From Clostridia bacterium (GTDB taxonomy: Bacteria; Bacillota_A; Clostridia; Oscillospirales; Acutalibacteraceae), in contig JAFSAK010000131.1 in the NCBI GenBank assembly GCA_017441045.1, positions 1 through 20,445 of the forward strand: a DNA stretch of 20,445 bases. Direction: 5' to 3'. The notes under the pieces are model-generated. The model was not told the DNA's origin, did no database searches, and saw only the letters and a list, made by a program, of their open reading frames with translations. A program made the translations under genes and the position numbers. This document shows, in pieces, positions 7,192 to 16,277 of this stretch. How positions within the stretch are numbered: the stretch's first letter is position 1; each line of letters begins with the position of its first letter.

Positions 7192-9096
7192 ATGAAAAAT
7201 TCAAAATGGATCTGGACAAAGGGCGAAGTAATTAATGATATGTACAGCGAATTCGCCGATAGGTTTAATTACGAAGGCGGCAAGGTAACGGTTAAGGTTT
7301 CTGCCGACTCTAACTATGCTCTTTATGTAAACGGAAAAATTGCCGATTCGGGTCAGTATGCCGATTATCCTTATCATAAAATTTATGATGAACTTGATAT
7401 AACCGACCTTTGCAAAAAGGGTGAAAATAATTTATCCTTCGTGGTTTGGTATTACGGCAAAAATGTGCCTTGGATGGTTTACTATTCGGGCGAAGCTGCT
7501 CTTAAATATGAAGTTTATGAGGATGAAAAGCTCAAGGCCGCATCGGGCAAAAACACCCTTTCCCGCATAAGTCCCGCCTATAAAAACGGATATAATAAGA
7601 TGCTTACGGGCTCCATCGGTTGCAGTTTCCTTTATGATATGAGAAAAGAAGACGGTTGGATGAGCGGTGACCTTGAGGACTTCGAAAAGAGCGTTATCGT
7701 TGAGCAGGATTTACCCCTTTTCCCCCGTCCGAATAAAAAGTACCTTATGGGCGAGAAAATCGAAACCGCCGAAATTGAGAGTGACGGTAAAACCCGTTGG
7801 CTTCTTGATTTGGGCAGAGAATCGGTTGGATATATAGCAATTGATGTTGAAACCGAAGAGGAGCAGACCTTGACTATTGCCTACGGCGAACATCTTACCA
7901 ATAATAAGGTAATGCGTTATAACGGCAAGCAGGATTATACCGTTGAAATTACTCTTAAAAAGGGCAGAAATATTTACGAAAACTATTTCCGCCGCCTTGG
8001 TGGCAGATATCTTGAAGTGTTTTCCGAAAAACCTATTAAGATTAACTATGTAACCCTTATTCCTACGGATTATCCAACGGTTAAAAAAACCTATAAGGCA
8101 AGTAATGAACTTCGTCAGAAGATTTATGATGTTTCTGTAAGGACACTTGAAATTTGTATGCACGAGCATTATGAGGACACTCCTTGGAGAGAGCAGGCGC
8201 TTTATACCCTTGATAGCCGCAATCAGATGCTTTTCGGTTATTTCGCCTTCGATACCTTTGAGTTCCCCCGCTCTAATCACGAACTTATAGCCCTCGATAA
8301 TAGAAAGGACGGACTTCTTTCTATCTGCTATCCTATACAGCGTGACCAGACAATTCCAAGTTTCTCGCTTTATTGGTTTATGTCGATGAACGAGTATATC
8401 AAATATTCTGGAGATTTATCTCTTGCCAAGCAGTATATGGATAAGCTTAAATCGTTACTTAAAGTGTTCACCGATAAGGTCGAAGATGGTCTTGTTCCTA
8501 TCTTCACAGCCGCGCCTCATTGGAATTTCTACGAGTGGTCTAAAAACCTTAACGGCGTTGTAGGCGTAGAGGAGGAAAAGAGATTTGACCTTATTCTTAA
8601 CTGTCTTTTAGTAATTTCCCTTAAGAATTTCGAGGAAATCTGCGAAGCCGTAGGCGAAAAGGTTGACTATAGTGAACTAAAAGCTACTTTAAATCGCAGA
8701 ATAAGAGAGGAATTCTTTGTGGAATCCGATGGGCTTTTCAAGAATTCCACTGCTGATGACGATTATAGTGAACTTGGTAATTCTATGGCTATTCTCTGCG
8801 GCGCTGCAGGGGAAGATGCCGAGAATATCGCAAATGTTCTTGCTGATGATAACAATAACCTTACCAAAATAACCTTAAGTATGCAGCCCTTCAGATACGA
8901 TGCCCTTTTATCCATTGATAAGGCGAAGTATAAGGATTATATACTTAACGATATCGATAAGAGATATAAGAGAATGCTTGATATGGGCTCAACTTCTTTC
9001 TGGGAAACAGAAGAGGCCGATGTAAAACTCGGCAATAGCCGTTCTCACGGATGGGCCGCAGTTCCCGTTTATTACTATAATATTCTTGATAAATAA
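7192..9096 (+). CDS. GH78-like glycoside hydrolase (alpha-L-rhamnosidase family protein)
   Basis: 634 residues with no signal peptide, so cytoplasmic. The N-terminal part (about 1-290) is beta-rich and carbohydrate-binding-like: SKWIWTKGE, then YALYVNGKIADSGQY and LDITDLCKKGENNLSF, as in rhamnosidase N-terminal modules, then GRESVGYIAIDVE and YGEH. The C-terminal part (about 300-634) looks like an (alpha/alpha)6 barrel. HYEDTPWREQALYTLDSR places Asp329, Glu334 and Asp341 at the spacing of the acidic active-site cluster of GH78 enzymes. GSTSFWETEEAD near 600 places Glu605 where the family's second acidic residue lies, followed by SRSHGWAAVPVYYY. GH78 enzymes invert alpha-L-rhamnosides; the true substrate here is unknown and rhamnose genes are absent nearby. 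AGGTG precedes the ATG. It converges on the GH94-like gene. Confidence 0.8.
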   Translation: MKNSKWIWTKGEVINDMYSEFADRFNYEGGKVTVKVSADSNYALYVNGKIADSGQYADYPYHKIYDELDITDLCKKGENNLSFVVWYYGKNVPWMVYYSGEAALKYEVYEDEKLKAASGKNTLSRISPAYKNGYNKMLTGSIGCSFLYDMRKEDGWMSGDLEDFEKSVIVEQDLPLFPRPNKKYLMGEKIETAEIESDGKTRWLLDLGRESVGYIAIDVETEEEQTLTIAYGEHLTNNKVMRYNGKQDYTVEITLKKGRNIYENYFRRLGGRYLEVFSEKPIKINYVTLIPTDYPTVKKTYKASNELRQKIYDVSVRTLEICMHEHYEDTPWREQALYTLDSRNQMLFGYFAFDTFEFPRSNHELIALDNRKDGLLSICYPIQRDQTIPSFSLYWFMSMNEYIKYSGDLSLAKQYMDKLKSLLKVFTDKVEDGLVPIFTAAPHWNFYEWSKNLNGVVGVEEEKRFDLILNCLLVISLKNFEEICEAVGEKVDYSELKATLNRRIREEFFVESDGLFKNSTADDDYSELGNSMAILCGAAGEDAENIANVLADDNNNLTKITLSMQPFRYDALLSIDKAKYKDYILNDIDKRYKRMLDMGSTSFWETEEADVKLGNSRSHGWAAVPVYYYNILDK

Positions 9097-9105
9097 AACC
9101 AATAA

Positions 9106-9126
9106 GCGCAGGGTGTAACCTTGCGC
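9106..9126. terminator. Hairpin between the two carbohydrate genes
   Basis: GCGCAGGG (9106-9113) pairs with CCTTGCGC (9119-9126), 8 bp with one G-U pair and a 5-base loop. On the plus strand it lacks a T run; on the minus strand it is followed by TTATTGGTTTTATTT, so it could be a backup terminator for the minus-strand gene. Confidence 0.5.
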
Positions 9127-9141
9127 AATACCGTAAAAAAT

Positions 9142-9174
9142 ACCCCCGAGGTTTAACCCCGGGGGTTGATTTTT
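9142..9174. terminator. Bidirectional intrinsic terminator
   Basis: ACCCCCG (9142-9148) pairs with CGGGGGT (9160-9166). The plus strand continues TGATTTTT and the minus strand continues ATTTTTT, so it serves both convergent genes. The T run overlaps the stop of the minus-strand gene. Confidence 0.8.
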
Positions 9175-11698
9175 AATCCGTAATCAAAATTTGGGTGGTA
9201 TCCGTAAGTTTGCTATCAGGAATCTCAGCGCAGAAAGTTTCGAGAATTTGGTCAAATTCGGTATCGAGTTTTTCGCCGTTCATATAGATGCTGCGAATAC
9301 CTTCGCCGCGGTTTTCGTATTTTACCGAAAGAATTGAACCTTTAACTTTAATTTTCAGTTCAGCGGTTTCGCTGGGAAAATATGCAGGCGGAGATAATTT
9401 GAGAGAAGAGAGGGTGGGTTCAATACCGAATCCGTTCTTTATGATTTCCTTAATAAGAACCGTGCCACTTCCCGTATACCAATCACCCATAGAAAATCCG
9501 CTATCGCCGAATTCTTCGGTAGAGAAATATGAGTTTGGCATAACAAAGGTTGAGCGAGAGGGGTTCTCGTGGCTTATAACCATTGCTTTTTCCAGAAGTC
9601 GCCAAGCATCACGGGAATACCCCATCATAAACAGCGCCATTATACCAAATGTACTTGCGTGGATATAAACGCTGGCGTTTTCAAGAGTGCCGGGGGTAAT
9701 TCTTGCGATACTTCCAAGTTTATCGTCGTGACTTACAAAGGGCTTATCGAAAGTTTTAAGCCCATATTCTGAATCAAGGTCGAGTATGTTTTTTGCAATA
9801 TCATCTTTGAGGTGGGGGAATTGGCGAAGAAGTCCTGAAATGGCAAAAAATGAATTGGCGGTTAAACTCAGGCGGGATTTTCCGTCAATATCATTAAAAC
9901 TTCCCAAAAGGAAAGATTTATCTTCGCCCCAACCGTGAATAATTTTAGCGCGATTTTCTTTATCGAAAACAATGGCATTTTCAAGGATGCCATCCATCAG
10001 AATCTGCTTTACCTCTTGGTATTTTTCTATAATATCAGCATTTTTATTTATCTTTTTAAGTATTTCACAAACAAGTTCAATGCCAAGATAAAGTTGCATA
10101 GTTGCCATAATGCTTACGCCGTTACCGAATTTCTTTTCAGGGTCACTGCTCTGTCCTACGGCGTTAATTGCATCGTTCCAGTCACCGCGCAAAATATGAA
10201 TACAGTGGGTTTCCTCGTCAATATTTGAAATAAGGTAATTGGTGATTTTAATTATATGATCAAGCACAGTATCCTTAATTTCACTGCGCGGCACCCTTGC
10301 CATTCCCCAGTTGGAAACCGGCATATAATATCCGCAAACCTCATCGAGAATTGAGTAATCATCGGTATAGGCAAGATAGGTATGCATAGTCGATAATATC
10401 CACATACCCTGGTCTATATAAGGCATCATATCAAAAACGGGCGTAGTATTGTCTTCGGTGGGGAAAGAAACCTGTCTTGGCGGTCTACCATCTTCTAAAA
10501 TACAGTCAAGCACCCTTATAATCTGTTTTCTTGATTCTTCAGGTTGCCAGATAAGAGATGTTTCAAGTTGTTGAAAAACATCTCTAACGCCTAAATGTTG
10601 TCCAACATATCTATCACCGAGTGCGCACAAACTTATTTGGCGTCTGACGGTTTTCAAAAAATTATTTATTAACTTACTATGTAAATCGTCGTTATGCCAT
10701 TTTGAAAATTCGATTTTCGTTCTTTCGAAAATTTCTTTTTCTTCTTCTCGGCATTTAAGCAAAGATTGGTTTTCTTTTTCAGAATTAATTTCGGTTTCGA
10801 GAAAATCTACCGCTTCATCGGGATTTTTGGTAACCATCATTTCATAATCTATTTTGGCAAAACCGTTTTCTTCCAAATCAAAATGAATCATATCGGAAAT
10901 GACGGGTATATCCGAAGTGTTGGTTTTTGATATTTCTGCATCAAATTCACCGTTTTTAAGAGCAAGGGCATTGGTGAGGTTACCGCCCGCAAGACCTAAA
11001 ACTGTTCTTTTTGCGGTTGTAAAATATCTTTTTTCTGCATTGCCGGTTATCGATACTGCAGATGATAAAAAGTCGAAAGCGGTACCTATTCTATACTTGG
11101 TGATATATCCACCATTTTGAAAATGTTCGCCGAATTTAGCCATTTTATCATAAAGCCCTTCGTGCTCGGTGAAACGTATAGTGGGCTCAAAATAACTGCA
11201 TAGATAGATATTTCTTCTCTCGCATTTATTAACGGCGCCAAGGGAAAAGTGCAGATGCTTATCTTTATCTGCATAAACCCTTGCGGCAAAAATCGCTTTC
11301 GCGCTTTCGGCTATATAATATGCGCAAACGGGGGTGAAAACGGTGTAACGCTCCACCTCTTTTTCAAAGAGTTGTCGAGAGGCGCCCGTTATGGAAATCG
11401 GGAAAAATCCATTATCAAATTCTTCACCCGCAAAAAATGCAATATTAGTGTCTTCGTTGTAGTTTACGGGCTTAAATATATTGAATAAACCGTCAACACA
11501 GTCGATATATCCACTCGTATGAGCAAACATCCGCAAACTGCCAACCTGATAAGGATAGCATGATTTCCCGAATTTTCGGGGGTAACAAAGAATGGTATCT
11601 TCATCTAAAAAGTAAGAGTTGTCGGGAAGCGCGTTTTCCTTGCTCTTTTTTAAATTATGGACTTTTTCTACGAGTTCGAGTATTTCCTTTTTTGTCAT
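9173..11698 (-). CDS. GH94-like phosphorylase / GH36-type glycosyl hydrolase domain protein
   Basis: 841 residues, near the size of cellobiose- and chitobiose-phosphorylase-type GH94 enzymes. No signal peptide is present, so it is cytoplasmic. The N-terminal region (about 20-300) is beta-rich; the C-terminal region (about 330-740) looks like an (alpha/alpha)6 barrel. Motifs resembling GH94 are GQHLGVRDVFQQ (370-377 for GVRDVFQQ, compare GFRDxxQD), RGDWNDAIN (GDWND at 505-509; the family's catalytic Asp lies in this motif) and TPGTLENASVYIHAS (Glu673 to His680, compare PGxxENGGxYxHA). GH94 enzymes reversibly split beta-linked disaccharides with phosphate; which sugar is used here cannot be read from the sequence. 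GAGGT precedes the ATG. It starts 42 bp after proC with no visible terminator, so it may be read from the proBAC promoter. Confidence 0.75.
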   Translation of the reverse strand: MTKKEILELVEKVHNLKKSKENALPDNSYFLDEDTILCYPRKFGKSCYPYQVGSLRMFAHTSGYIDCVDGLFNIFKPVNYNEDTNIAFFAGEEFDNGFFPISITGASRQLFEKEVERYTVFTPVCAYYIAESAKAIFAARVYADKDKHLHFSLGAVNKCERRNIYLCSYFEPTIRFTEHEGLYDKMAKFGEHFQNGGYITKYRIGTAFDFLSSAVSITGNAEKRYFTTAKRTVLGLAGGNLTNALALKNGEFDAEISKTNTSDIPVISDMIHFDLEENGFAKIDYEMMVTKNPDEAVDFLETEINSEKENQSLLKCREEEKEIFERTKIEFSKWHNDDLHSKLINNFLKTVRRQISLCALGDRYVGQHLGVRDVFQQLETSLIWQPEESRKQIIRVLDCILEDGRPPRQVSFPTEDNTTPVFDMMPYIDQGMWILSTMHTYLAYTDDYSILDEVCGYYMPVSNWGMARVPRSEIKDTVLDHIIKITNYLISNIDEETHCIHILRGDWNDAINAVGQSSDPEKKFGNGVSIMATMQLYLGIELVCEILKKINKNADIIEKYQEVKQILMDGILENAIVFDKENRAKIIHGWGEDKSFLLGSFNDIDGKSRLSLTANSFFAISGLLRQFPHLKDDIAKNILDLDSEYGLKTFDKPFVSHDDKLGSIARITPGTLENASVYIHASTFGIMALFMMGYSRDAWRLLEKAMVISHENPSRSTFVMPNSYFSTEEFGDSGFSMGDWYTGSGTVLIKEIIKNGFGIEPTLSSLKLSPPAYFPSETAELKIKVKGSILSVKYENRGEGIRSIYMNGEKLDTEFDQILETFCAEIPDSKLTDTTQILITD

Positions 11699-11740
11699 AA
11701 TATAACCTCATTTTTGAAGATATCGTTTTCAATACATATC

Positions 11741-12529
11741 CTAATCGTTACCAAGTTCTTGATTTCGTTTATATGCAGCTTTAATACAATCGGCTACGGT
11801 TTCGTAAAATCCGTTTGATTCGAGAACTTTAACTCCTTCAATGGTGCTTCCGCCTTTGGAGCAAACATTGTTTTTAAGTGTTTCGGGATTTTCGGCGCTA
11901 TCAAGCACCATTTGAGCGGCTCCAAGCATTGTATTGGCGGCAAATTTTATAGCGGTTTCTCTATCTACGCCGCACTCTGCGGCTCCGCGGGCAAAACCTT
12001 CTACCATCATATAAAAATACGCAGGTCCGCAACCCGACACGGTTCCCACCGCATCAAAGAGTTCTTCGGGGACCTTTGCGAATAACCCCGCATTTTCCAT
12101 ATCGGAAAGAAAATCCTCAATGTCATCTTCGCTTACAAGGTCGTTTGCGCAGTAAAGAATAGTACCCTTACCTACTGCTACGGGGGTATTGGGCATTATT
12201 CTGATAACGGGGAGAGATATATCTGCAAGGCGGCAGATTTTTTCAAGCTTTATGCCCGCCGCCATTGTGATAAGCAGAGGTTTGCTTGCGCTTAATGCGG
12301 GTTTTAAACTCTCTAAAACCTCAGGCATCATCTGGGGTTTAACCCCTAAAAAAAGCCGCTTTGAATTAAGAGCAATATTTTCGGGGGTATCATAGGTAAG
12401 ATTTAATTTTTCGGCCAATTCCTGCGCTTTAGGTGCGGGGTCGCCGATACCGATATCGGTAGTTTTCTTTGAAAGGGCAAGAGCCAAAGCTCCACCCATA
12501 TTTCCGCAACCGATAAAACCGTATTTCAT
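11741..12529 (-). CDS. proC: Pyrroline-5-carboxylate reductase
   Basis: 262 residues. It reduces pyrroline-5-carboxylate to proline with NAD(P)H, the last step of proline synthesis. The N-terminal Rossmann motif is GFIGCGNMGGALA. RIMPNTPVAVGKG and the C-terminal signature VSGCGPAYFYMMVEGFA with SKGGSTIEGVKVL are the standard P5CR patterns. GGAGT lies just before the ATG, and the start is 10 bp after the proA stop, third in the proB-proA-proC operon. Confidence 0.97.
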   Translation of the reverse strand: MKYGFIGCGNMGGALALALSKKTTDIGIGDPAPKAQELAEKLNLTYDTPENIALNSKRLFLGVKPQMMPEVLESLKPALSASKPLLITMAAGIKLEKICRLADISLPVIRIMPNTPVAVGKGTILYCANDLVSEDDIEDFLSDMENAGLFAKVPEELFDAVGTVSGCGPAYFYMMVEGFARGAAECGVDRETAIKFAANTMLGAAQMVLDSAENPETLKNNVCSKGGSTIEGVKVLESNGFYETVADCIKAAYKRNQELGND

Positions 12530-12539
12530 AAAATTACTC

Positions 12540-13790
12540 CTATCTGATATGTCCTTCGCCTGTTATGAGATACTTATAAGTAGTAAGCTCCCTTAGTCCC
12601 ATAGGACCTCTGGCGCCGAGTTTTTGGGTGGAAATTCCCATCTCGCAACCAAGACCGAATTCCTCGCCGTCGGTAAAACGGGTAGAGGCATTGATATAAA
12701 CGGCGGAGCTATCAATATTTTTAGCAAAATAATCTTTTGAAAATTTATCATTTGAAAGGATGGCTTCGCTGTGTCCCGTTGAGTGAGCGGTAATATGCTC
12801 TACCGCTTCTTTTACATCCTTAACGCACTTAACTGCCAGAATATAATCGAGAAATTCGGTATCGAAATCCGTGTCTTTAGCGGGGGTGCCGTCAATGATT
12901 ACAGCGCTCTTTTCGCAAAGGCGAAGTTCTACGGGTATAAGGCCCTTTTCTTTTCTATCATCTACCAATAACTTTTTAAGTTTCGGCAAAAATTCCTTCG
13001 CTTTTTCGTGGTCGATAAGCAAAACTTCCTCGGCATTGCAAACGCTGGGGCGACTTGTTTTGGCATTTTCGATGATGGAAAGGGCCATAGAAGTGTCAGC
13101 CGATTTTTCGATATAAATATGGCATATGCCCGTACCTGTTTGAATGCAGGGAACGGTAGCGTTATTAACACAAGCGTTAATAAGTCCCGCGCCGCCTCTT
13201 GGAATCAGAAGGTCTATGAATCCGTTCGCCTTCATAAGAGCGGTAGCGCTTTCCCTGGTTGTGTCGGTAACGAGATTTACGGCGTTTTCGGTAACACCCG
13301 CTTTATTAAGACCCTTTTTGAGAGCGGCAACTATGGCAGAAGCCGAAAGAAACGCTTCTTTGCCACCGCGAAGCACACAAACATTACCGCTTTTTAAAGC
13401 AAGCGCCGCGGCATCGCTTGTAACGTTGGGGCGGCTTTCGTAAATTATGGCGATAACGCCCATAGGCACGGAAATTTTTTGAATTTTAAGCCCATCGTTT
13501 CTCGTGTGTTCCTCTAAAATATGACCTACGGGGTCGGGGAGGGCTACTACTTGTCTTATGCCGTTTGCCATACCTTTAATTCTATCTTCTGTCAAAAGAA
13601 GTCGGTCTATCATAACGTCGGAAATAACGCCTCTTGCTTTTTCAACATCTTTTAGGTTGGCGGCAAGAATTAAATCGGTATCTTCTAAAAGGGCATCTGC
13701 CATAGAAGATAAAGCAGCGTTTTTTTGGTCTTCAGAAAGACAGGAAATTTCTCTTACTGCCGCTTTTGCGGCGGTTAACATATCAATCAT
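12540..13790 (-). CDS. proA: Glutamate-5-semialdehyde dehydrogenase (gamma-glutamyl phosphate reductase)
   Basis: 416 residues from the ATG at 13790; GGAGG at 13797-13801 sets this start, and longer in-frame extensions run into proB. It reduces gamma-glutamyl phosphate to glutamate semialdehyde with NADPH. It is a member of the aldehyde dehydrogenase superfamily: [37 protein letters not shown], and [14 protein letters not shown] with probable catalytic Cys251. The end ([20 protein letters not shown]) is typical of ProA. The start overlaps the proB stop by 8 bases, so translation is coupled. Confidence 0.97.
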   Translation of the reverse strand: MIDMLTAAKAAVREISCLSEDQKNAALSSMADALLEDTDLILAANLKDVEKARGVISDVMIDRLLLTEDRIKGMANGIRQVVALPDPVGHILEEHTRNDGLKIQKISVPMGVIAIIYESRPNVTSDAAALALKSGNVCVLRGGKEAFLSASAIVAALKKGLNKAGVTENAVNLVTDTTRESATALMKANGFIDLLIPRGGAGLINACVNNATVPCIQTGTGICHIYIEKSADTSMALSIIENAKTSRPSVCNAEEVLLIDHEKAKEFLPKLKKLLVDDRKEKGLIPVELRLCEKSAVIIDGTPAKDTDFDTEFLDYILAVKCVKDVKEAVEHITAHSTGHSEAILSNDKFSKDYFAKNIDSSAVYINASTRFTDGEEFGLGCEMGISTQKLGARGPMGLRELTTYKYLITGEGHIR

Positions 13791-14556
13791 TTTTTCCTCC
13801 GGAAAATGTGGTACCAACGGCTTTGCCATCAAGAATATCATAAAGATTTGCAGGGCGGTTTCCATTGGCTATTATCATATCGCAACCCGCGGCGGTACAA
13901 ATTTTAGCGGCTTCAAGTTTGGTAGCCATACCGCCTGTACCTTGTCCCAAAACGCTCTCGCCGCCAAGGGCAAGAACATTTTCATCAATTTTATCTATAT
14001 GGGAAATAAGGGCGGCATTTTTATCTTTGTGTGGGTCGGCGGTGAAAAGCCCGTCAATATCCGAAAGCAGAATAAGTTTTTCGGCGCTGATGCTTTTAGC
14101 AACTATAGCGGCCAAAGTATCGTTATCCCCGATACCAAGTTCTTCGGTGGCAACGGTATCGTTTTCGTTTATAATGGGAATGACATTAAGCTCCAGAAGA
14201 CGATTCAAGGTATTTTTAAAGTTTGAATGCCTGTTCTCATCGGCTATATCTTCACCCGTTATAAGAAGTTGGGCGACCGTAAGATTATATTCGCTGAAAA
14301 TCTTATCGTATGTATACATAAGTTCGCACTGACCTACAGCAGCCGCGGCCTGCTTGGTTGGAATATCTTCAGGTCTTTTTATAAGACCGAGTTTTCCAAC
14401 GCCCATTCCGATAGCGCCCGAAGATACTAAAGTAATATCGTTACCCGCGTTTTTAATATCGCTTATAATTTTGCAAAGTTCTTCTACAAGGCGTATATTA
14501 AGATGTCCCGTAGGGTGAGCCAGAGTGCTTGTGCCTATTTTCACTACTAATCGCAT
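13783..14556 (-). CDS. proB: Glutamate 5-kinase, short form without PUA domain
   Basis: 257 residues from the ATG at 14556, chosen because GGGAG lies eight bases upstream; an in-frame ATG at 14586-14601 has none. It phosphorylates glutamate, the first and usually feedback-regulated step of proline synthesis. The amino-acid-kinase fold shows [66 protein letters not shown] and [15 protein letters not shown]. It ends right after the kinase domain; the C-terminal PUA domain of the roughly 367-residue enterobacterial enzyme is absent, as in some Firmicutes. It is first in the proBAC operon. Confidence 0.96.
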   Translation of the reverse strand: MRLVVKIGTSTLAHPTGHLNIRLVEELCKIISDIKNAGNDITLVSSGAIGMGVGKLGLIKRPEDIPTKQAAAAVGQCELMYTYDKIFSEYNLTVAQLLITGEDIADENRHSNFKNTLNRLLELNVIPIINENDTVATEELGIGDNDTLAAIVAKSISAEKLILLSDIDGLFTADPHKDKNAALISHIDKIDENVLALGGESVLGQGTGGMATKLEAAKICTAAGCDMIIANGNRPANLYDILDGKAVGTTFSGGKND

Positions 14557-14599
14557 AAAAATTTCTCCCATAAAGAAATATAGAAATATACATAAGAGC

Positions 14600-14628
14600 A
14601 TTATAGTACATTATTTATAAAAATTAAA
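14600..14628 (-). promoter_or_regulatory. Candidate promoter of proBAC
   Basis: Reading the minus strand, TTTAAT (14623-14628), a 17-bp spacer and TATAAT (14600-14605). The -10 is perfect and the -35 weak (3/6). It lies about 45 bases before the proB start and after the terminator of the upstream gene. I see no T-box or other leader structure. Confidence 0.55.
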
Positions 14629-14639
14629 GATATTTTTTA

Positions 14640-14667
14640 AAAAACTCCCGAAAAAATCGGGAGTTTT
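14640..14667 (-). terminator. Intrinsic terminator of the solute-binding protein gene
   Basis: AAAACTCCCGA (14641-14651) and TCGGGAGTTTT (14657-14667) form a perfect 11-bp stem, followed on the minus strand by a T run ending in TT. It begins three bases after the stop codon at 14670. Confidence 0.85.
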
Positions 14668-14669
14668 AA

Positions 14670-16151
14670 TTATTCTTCCTTAATTACGAAGGAGAAATCG
14701 ATATATCCGTTTTCACATTCGGCGGAAATGTTCTTAATCAGATTGTTTGTAACGATATTTGTATTCTCAAAGGCGAGGGGAATAATGTCTTTGTTTTCAA
14801 GAATTTTGGTTTGTATATCCCCTAAATTTCCGCCTTCACTGATGCCGAAATGGGATAAATAATCCTTTTCATCGGTAGTTTTGCAAACTATGGGGAAAAC
14901 GGCAAAGGGTAGGGTTTTAGAGGTGAGTTCGCCTTGAAGGGCGGAAAGGTTATCCGAGGATTCAATATTGGCAAAAACGCTTAGGTTTTGTTGCCAATGT
15001 CCCGCAATGGAGGTAACAAGAGGTTTAATGTTCTCATCACCGTAATAATAAAGGGTGGTTTTCGGGAAGCGGGTGCTTCCGCTTTCTTTAACGGCCGCCG
15101 ATATAAAACGCTTGGAACGGTTAATATTATATGAAGTAAAACCAACCTTAGATATCAAATGGTCGGGGGAGAGGATGGCGGGATAAATGGTATCCGCCGC
15201 CGTAAATCCACTTATAAGTTCGCTTTCATATACCTCGGAGCTTACGGCCGAAGCAAATGCGTTTTTAAGGTCGGGGGTGAAGTCATCACCTATGATCATT
15301 ACCCAACAAATATTCTGAAATGATATGGTAATAAGCCCTTCTTCGCTGGCCTTATCCATCAGAGAGTTATCAATAAAGGCAATATCGGCTGTTTCTTCGC
15401 ATAAAAGCGCAAATGCGCCCTCTTCTCTTTGCGAGAAAAATACAGCGTTATTCTGCGCCGAAAATGCGCCGTTATATTCTTTGTTTTTATAAAGGCGAAT
15501 ACCGAAATCTTCGGTGTTCCACTTTCCTATGTAGTATGAGCCGTTAGATAAAATCGCCGTTCTTTCAAGACCGTATTTACCAACCGTACCCTCAAAAAAT
15601 TCTTCGTTACAAGGCATACAAATTGAGGTCGTGAGGGTGTTTAAAAAGTTTCTGTCTTCACGGGCGAGGGTGATTACGAAGGTATATTCATCGGGGGCTT
15701 CAACACCCAAAGAGGAAACTTCTTTTTCACCGTTATATATGGCTTCGGCATTTTCAATGGAAAAAAGTCGGTGAACGAAGGGGGCCTTAGTTTTCGGGTT
15801 TACCGCCCGTTCGAAAGCATAAAGAAAATCATAGGATGAAACGGGGCTTCCGTCACTCCATTTTGCATCTCTTCGAAGATTAAATGTATATGTAAGATCG
15901 TTTACGCCGTAACTCTGGCAAACGCCGTTTTCTATATGTCCATCCTCGCTTTTGCGAAGAAGTCCCTCATAAATATTGCGCACCACCATCAGTTCTATAT
16001 CCGTAGAGGCAACCTGAGGGTCGAGGGTAACGGGAATTTCGTTAACCTCAAAATAAATGGTGGCATCAAGGTGACTCTTTCCGCAACCCGAAACGCAGGG
16101 CGCCATAAGTATAACCGCAAGGATAAGCGCAGTAAGTTTTAAAAACTTCAT
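14670..16151 (-). CDS. Family 5 (peptide-type) ABC solute-binding lipoprotein
   Basis: 493 residues. The N-terminus is a lipoprotein signal peptide: MKFLKL, a hydrophobic stretch, then VSGC with lipidated Cys23. The mature part follows the SBP_bac_5 layout: FEVNEIPVTLDPQVASTDIELMVVRNIYEGLL, DLTYTFNLRRDAKWSDGSPV, DFLYAFERAVNPKTKAPFV and GSYYIGKWNTEDFGIRLYKN. This family captures oligopeptides or similar ligands outside the cell and hands them to an ABC permease. No permease or ATPase genes are in the window, so it is an orphan or uses a permease elsewhere. GGAGA precedes the ATG. It diverges from ylxM across a 163-bp region with two promoters and several palindromes. Confidence 0.92.
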   Translation of the reverse strand: MKFLKLTALILAVILMAPCVSGCGKSHLDATIYFEVNEIPVTLDPQVASTDIELMVVRNIYEGLLRKSEDGHIENGVCQSYGVNDLTYTFNLRRDAKWSDGSPVSSYDFLYAFERAVNPKTKAPFVHRLFSIENAEAIYNGEKEVSSLGVEAPDEYTFVITLAREDRNFLNTLTTSICMPCNEEFFEGTVGKYGLERTAILSNGSYYIGKWNTEDFGIRLYKNKEYNGAFSAQNNAVFFSQREEGAFALLCEETADIAFIDNSLMDKASEEGLITISFQNICWVMIIGDDFTPDLKNAFASAVSSEVYESELISGFTAADTIYPAILSPDHLISKVGFTSYNINRSKRFISAAVKESGSTRFPKTTLYYYGDENIKPLVTSIAGHWQQNLSVFANIESSDNLSALQGELTSKTLPFAVFPIVCKTTDEKDYLSHFGISEGGNLGDIQTKILENKDIIPLAFENTNIVTNNLIKNISAECENGYIDFSFVIKEE

Positions 16152-16186
16152 ATAAAACTCTCCGAAAGCAATATAATTTCTTATAT

Positions 16187-16215
16187 ATTATATTCCATTT
16201 TTCGACCTTTTTCAA
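16187..16215 (-). promoter_or_regulatory. Promoter of the solute-binding protein gene
   Basis: Minus strand: TTGAAA (16210-16215), a 17-bp spacer and TATAAT (16187-16192). The start codon is about 35 bases beyond the -10. The -35 touches the palindrome at 16215-16231. Confidence 0.8.
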
Positions 16216-16231
16216 CAGTTATTATAACTGT
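16215..16231. promoter_or_regulatory. 17-bp palindrome between divergent promoters
   Basis: ACAGTTAT-T-ATAACTGT is a perfect 8+1+8 palindrome abutting the minus-strand -35. Its right end overlaps the inverted repeat at 16228-16250 (shared CTGT). It is a candidate operator; the regulator is not identified. Confidence 0.5.
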
Positions 16232-16250
16232 CAAGAAAAATACTTGACAG
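16228..16250. promoter_or_regulatory. Inverted repeat copy 1, overlapping the ylxM -35
   Basis: CTGTCAAG (16228-16235), 7 bases, CTTGACAG (16243-16250), a perfect 8-bp inverted repeat. The right arm contains the -35 TTGACA. A near copy lies exactly 50 bp downstream. Confidence 0.55.
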
Positions 16251-16272
16251 ATGAATGTGACTGTGCTATAAT
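16244..16272 (+). promoter_or_regulatory. Strong sigmaA-type promoter of ylxM-ffh
   Basis: TTGACA (16244-16249), a 17-bp spacer and TATAAT (16267-16272), both perfect matches. The transcript would start near 16279, at the first bases of inverted repeat copy 2. Confidence 0.9.
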
Positions 16273-16277
16273 ACGGA

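Noticed and set aside
13008..13443. Long plus-strand open frames opposite proA, and similar frames opposite other genes
   Set aside because: They are antisense to well-conserved genes, have no ribosome binding sites and resemble no protein family.
13790..13865. N-terminal extension of ProA
   Set aside because: It overlaps proB in another frame, while GGAGG at 13797-13801 points to ATG 13790 and gives the normal ProA length.
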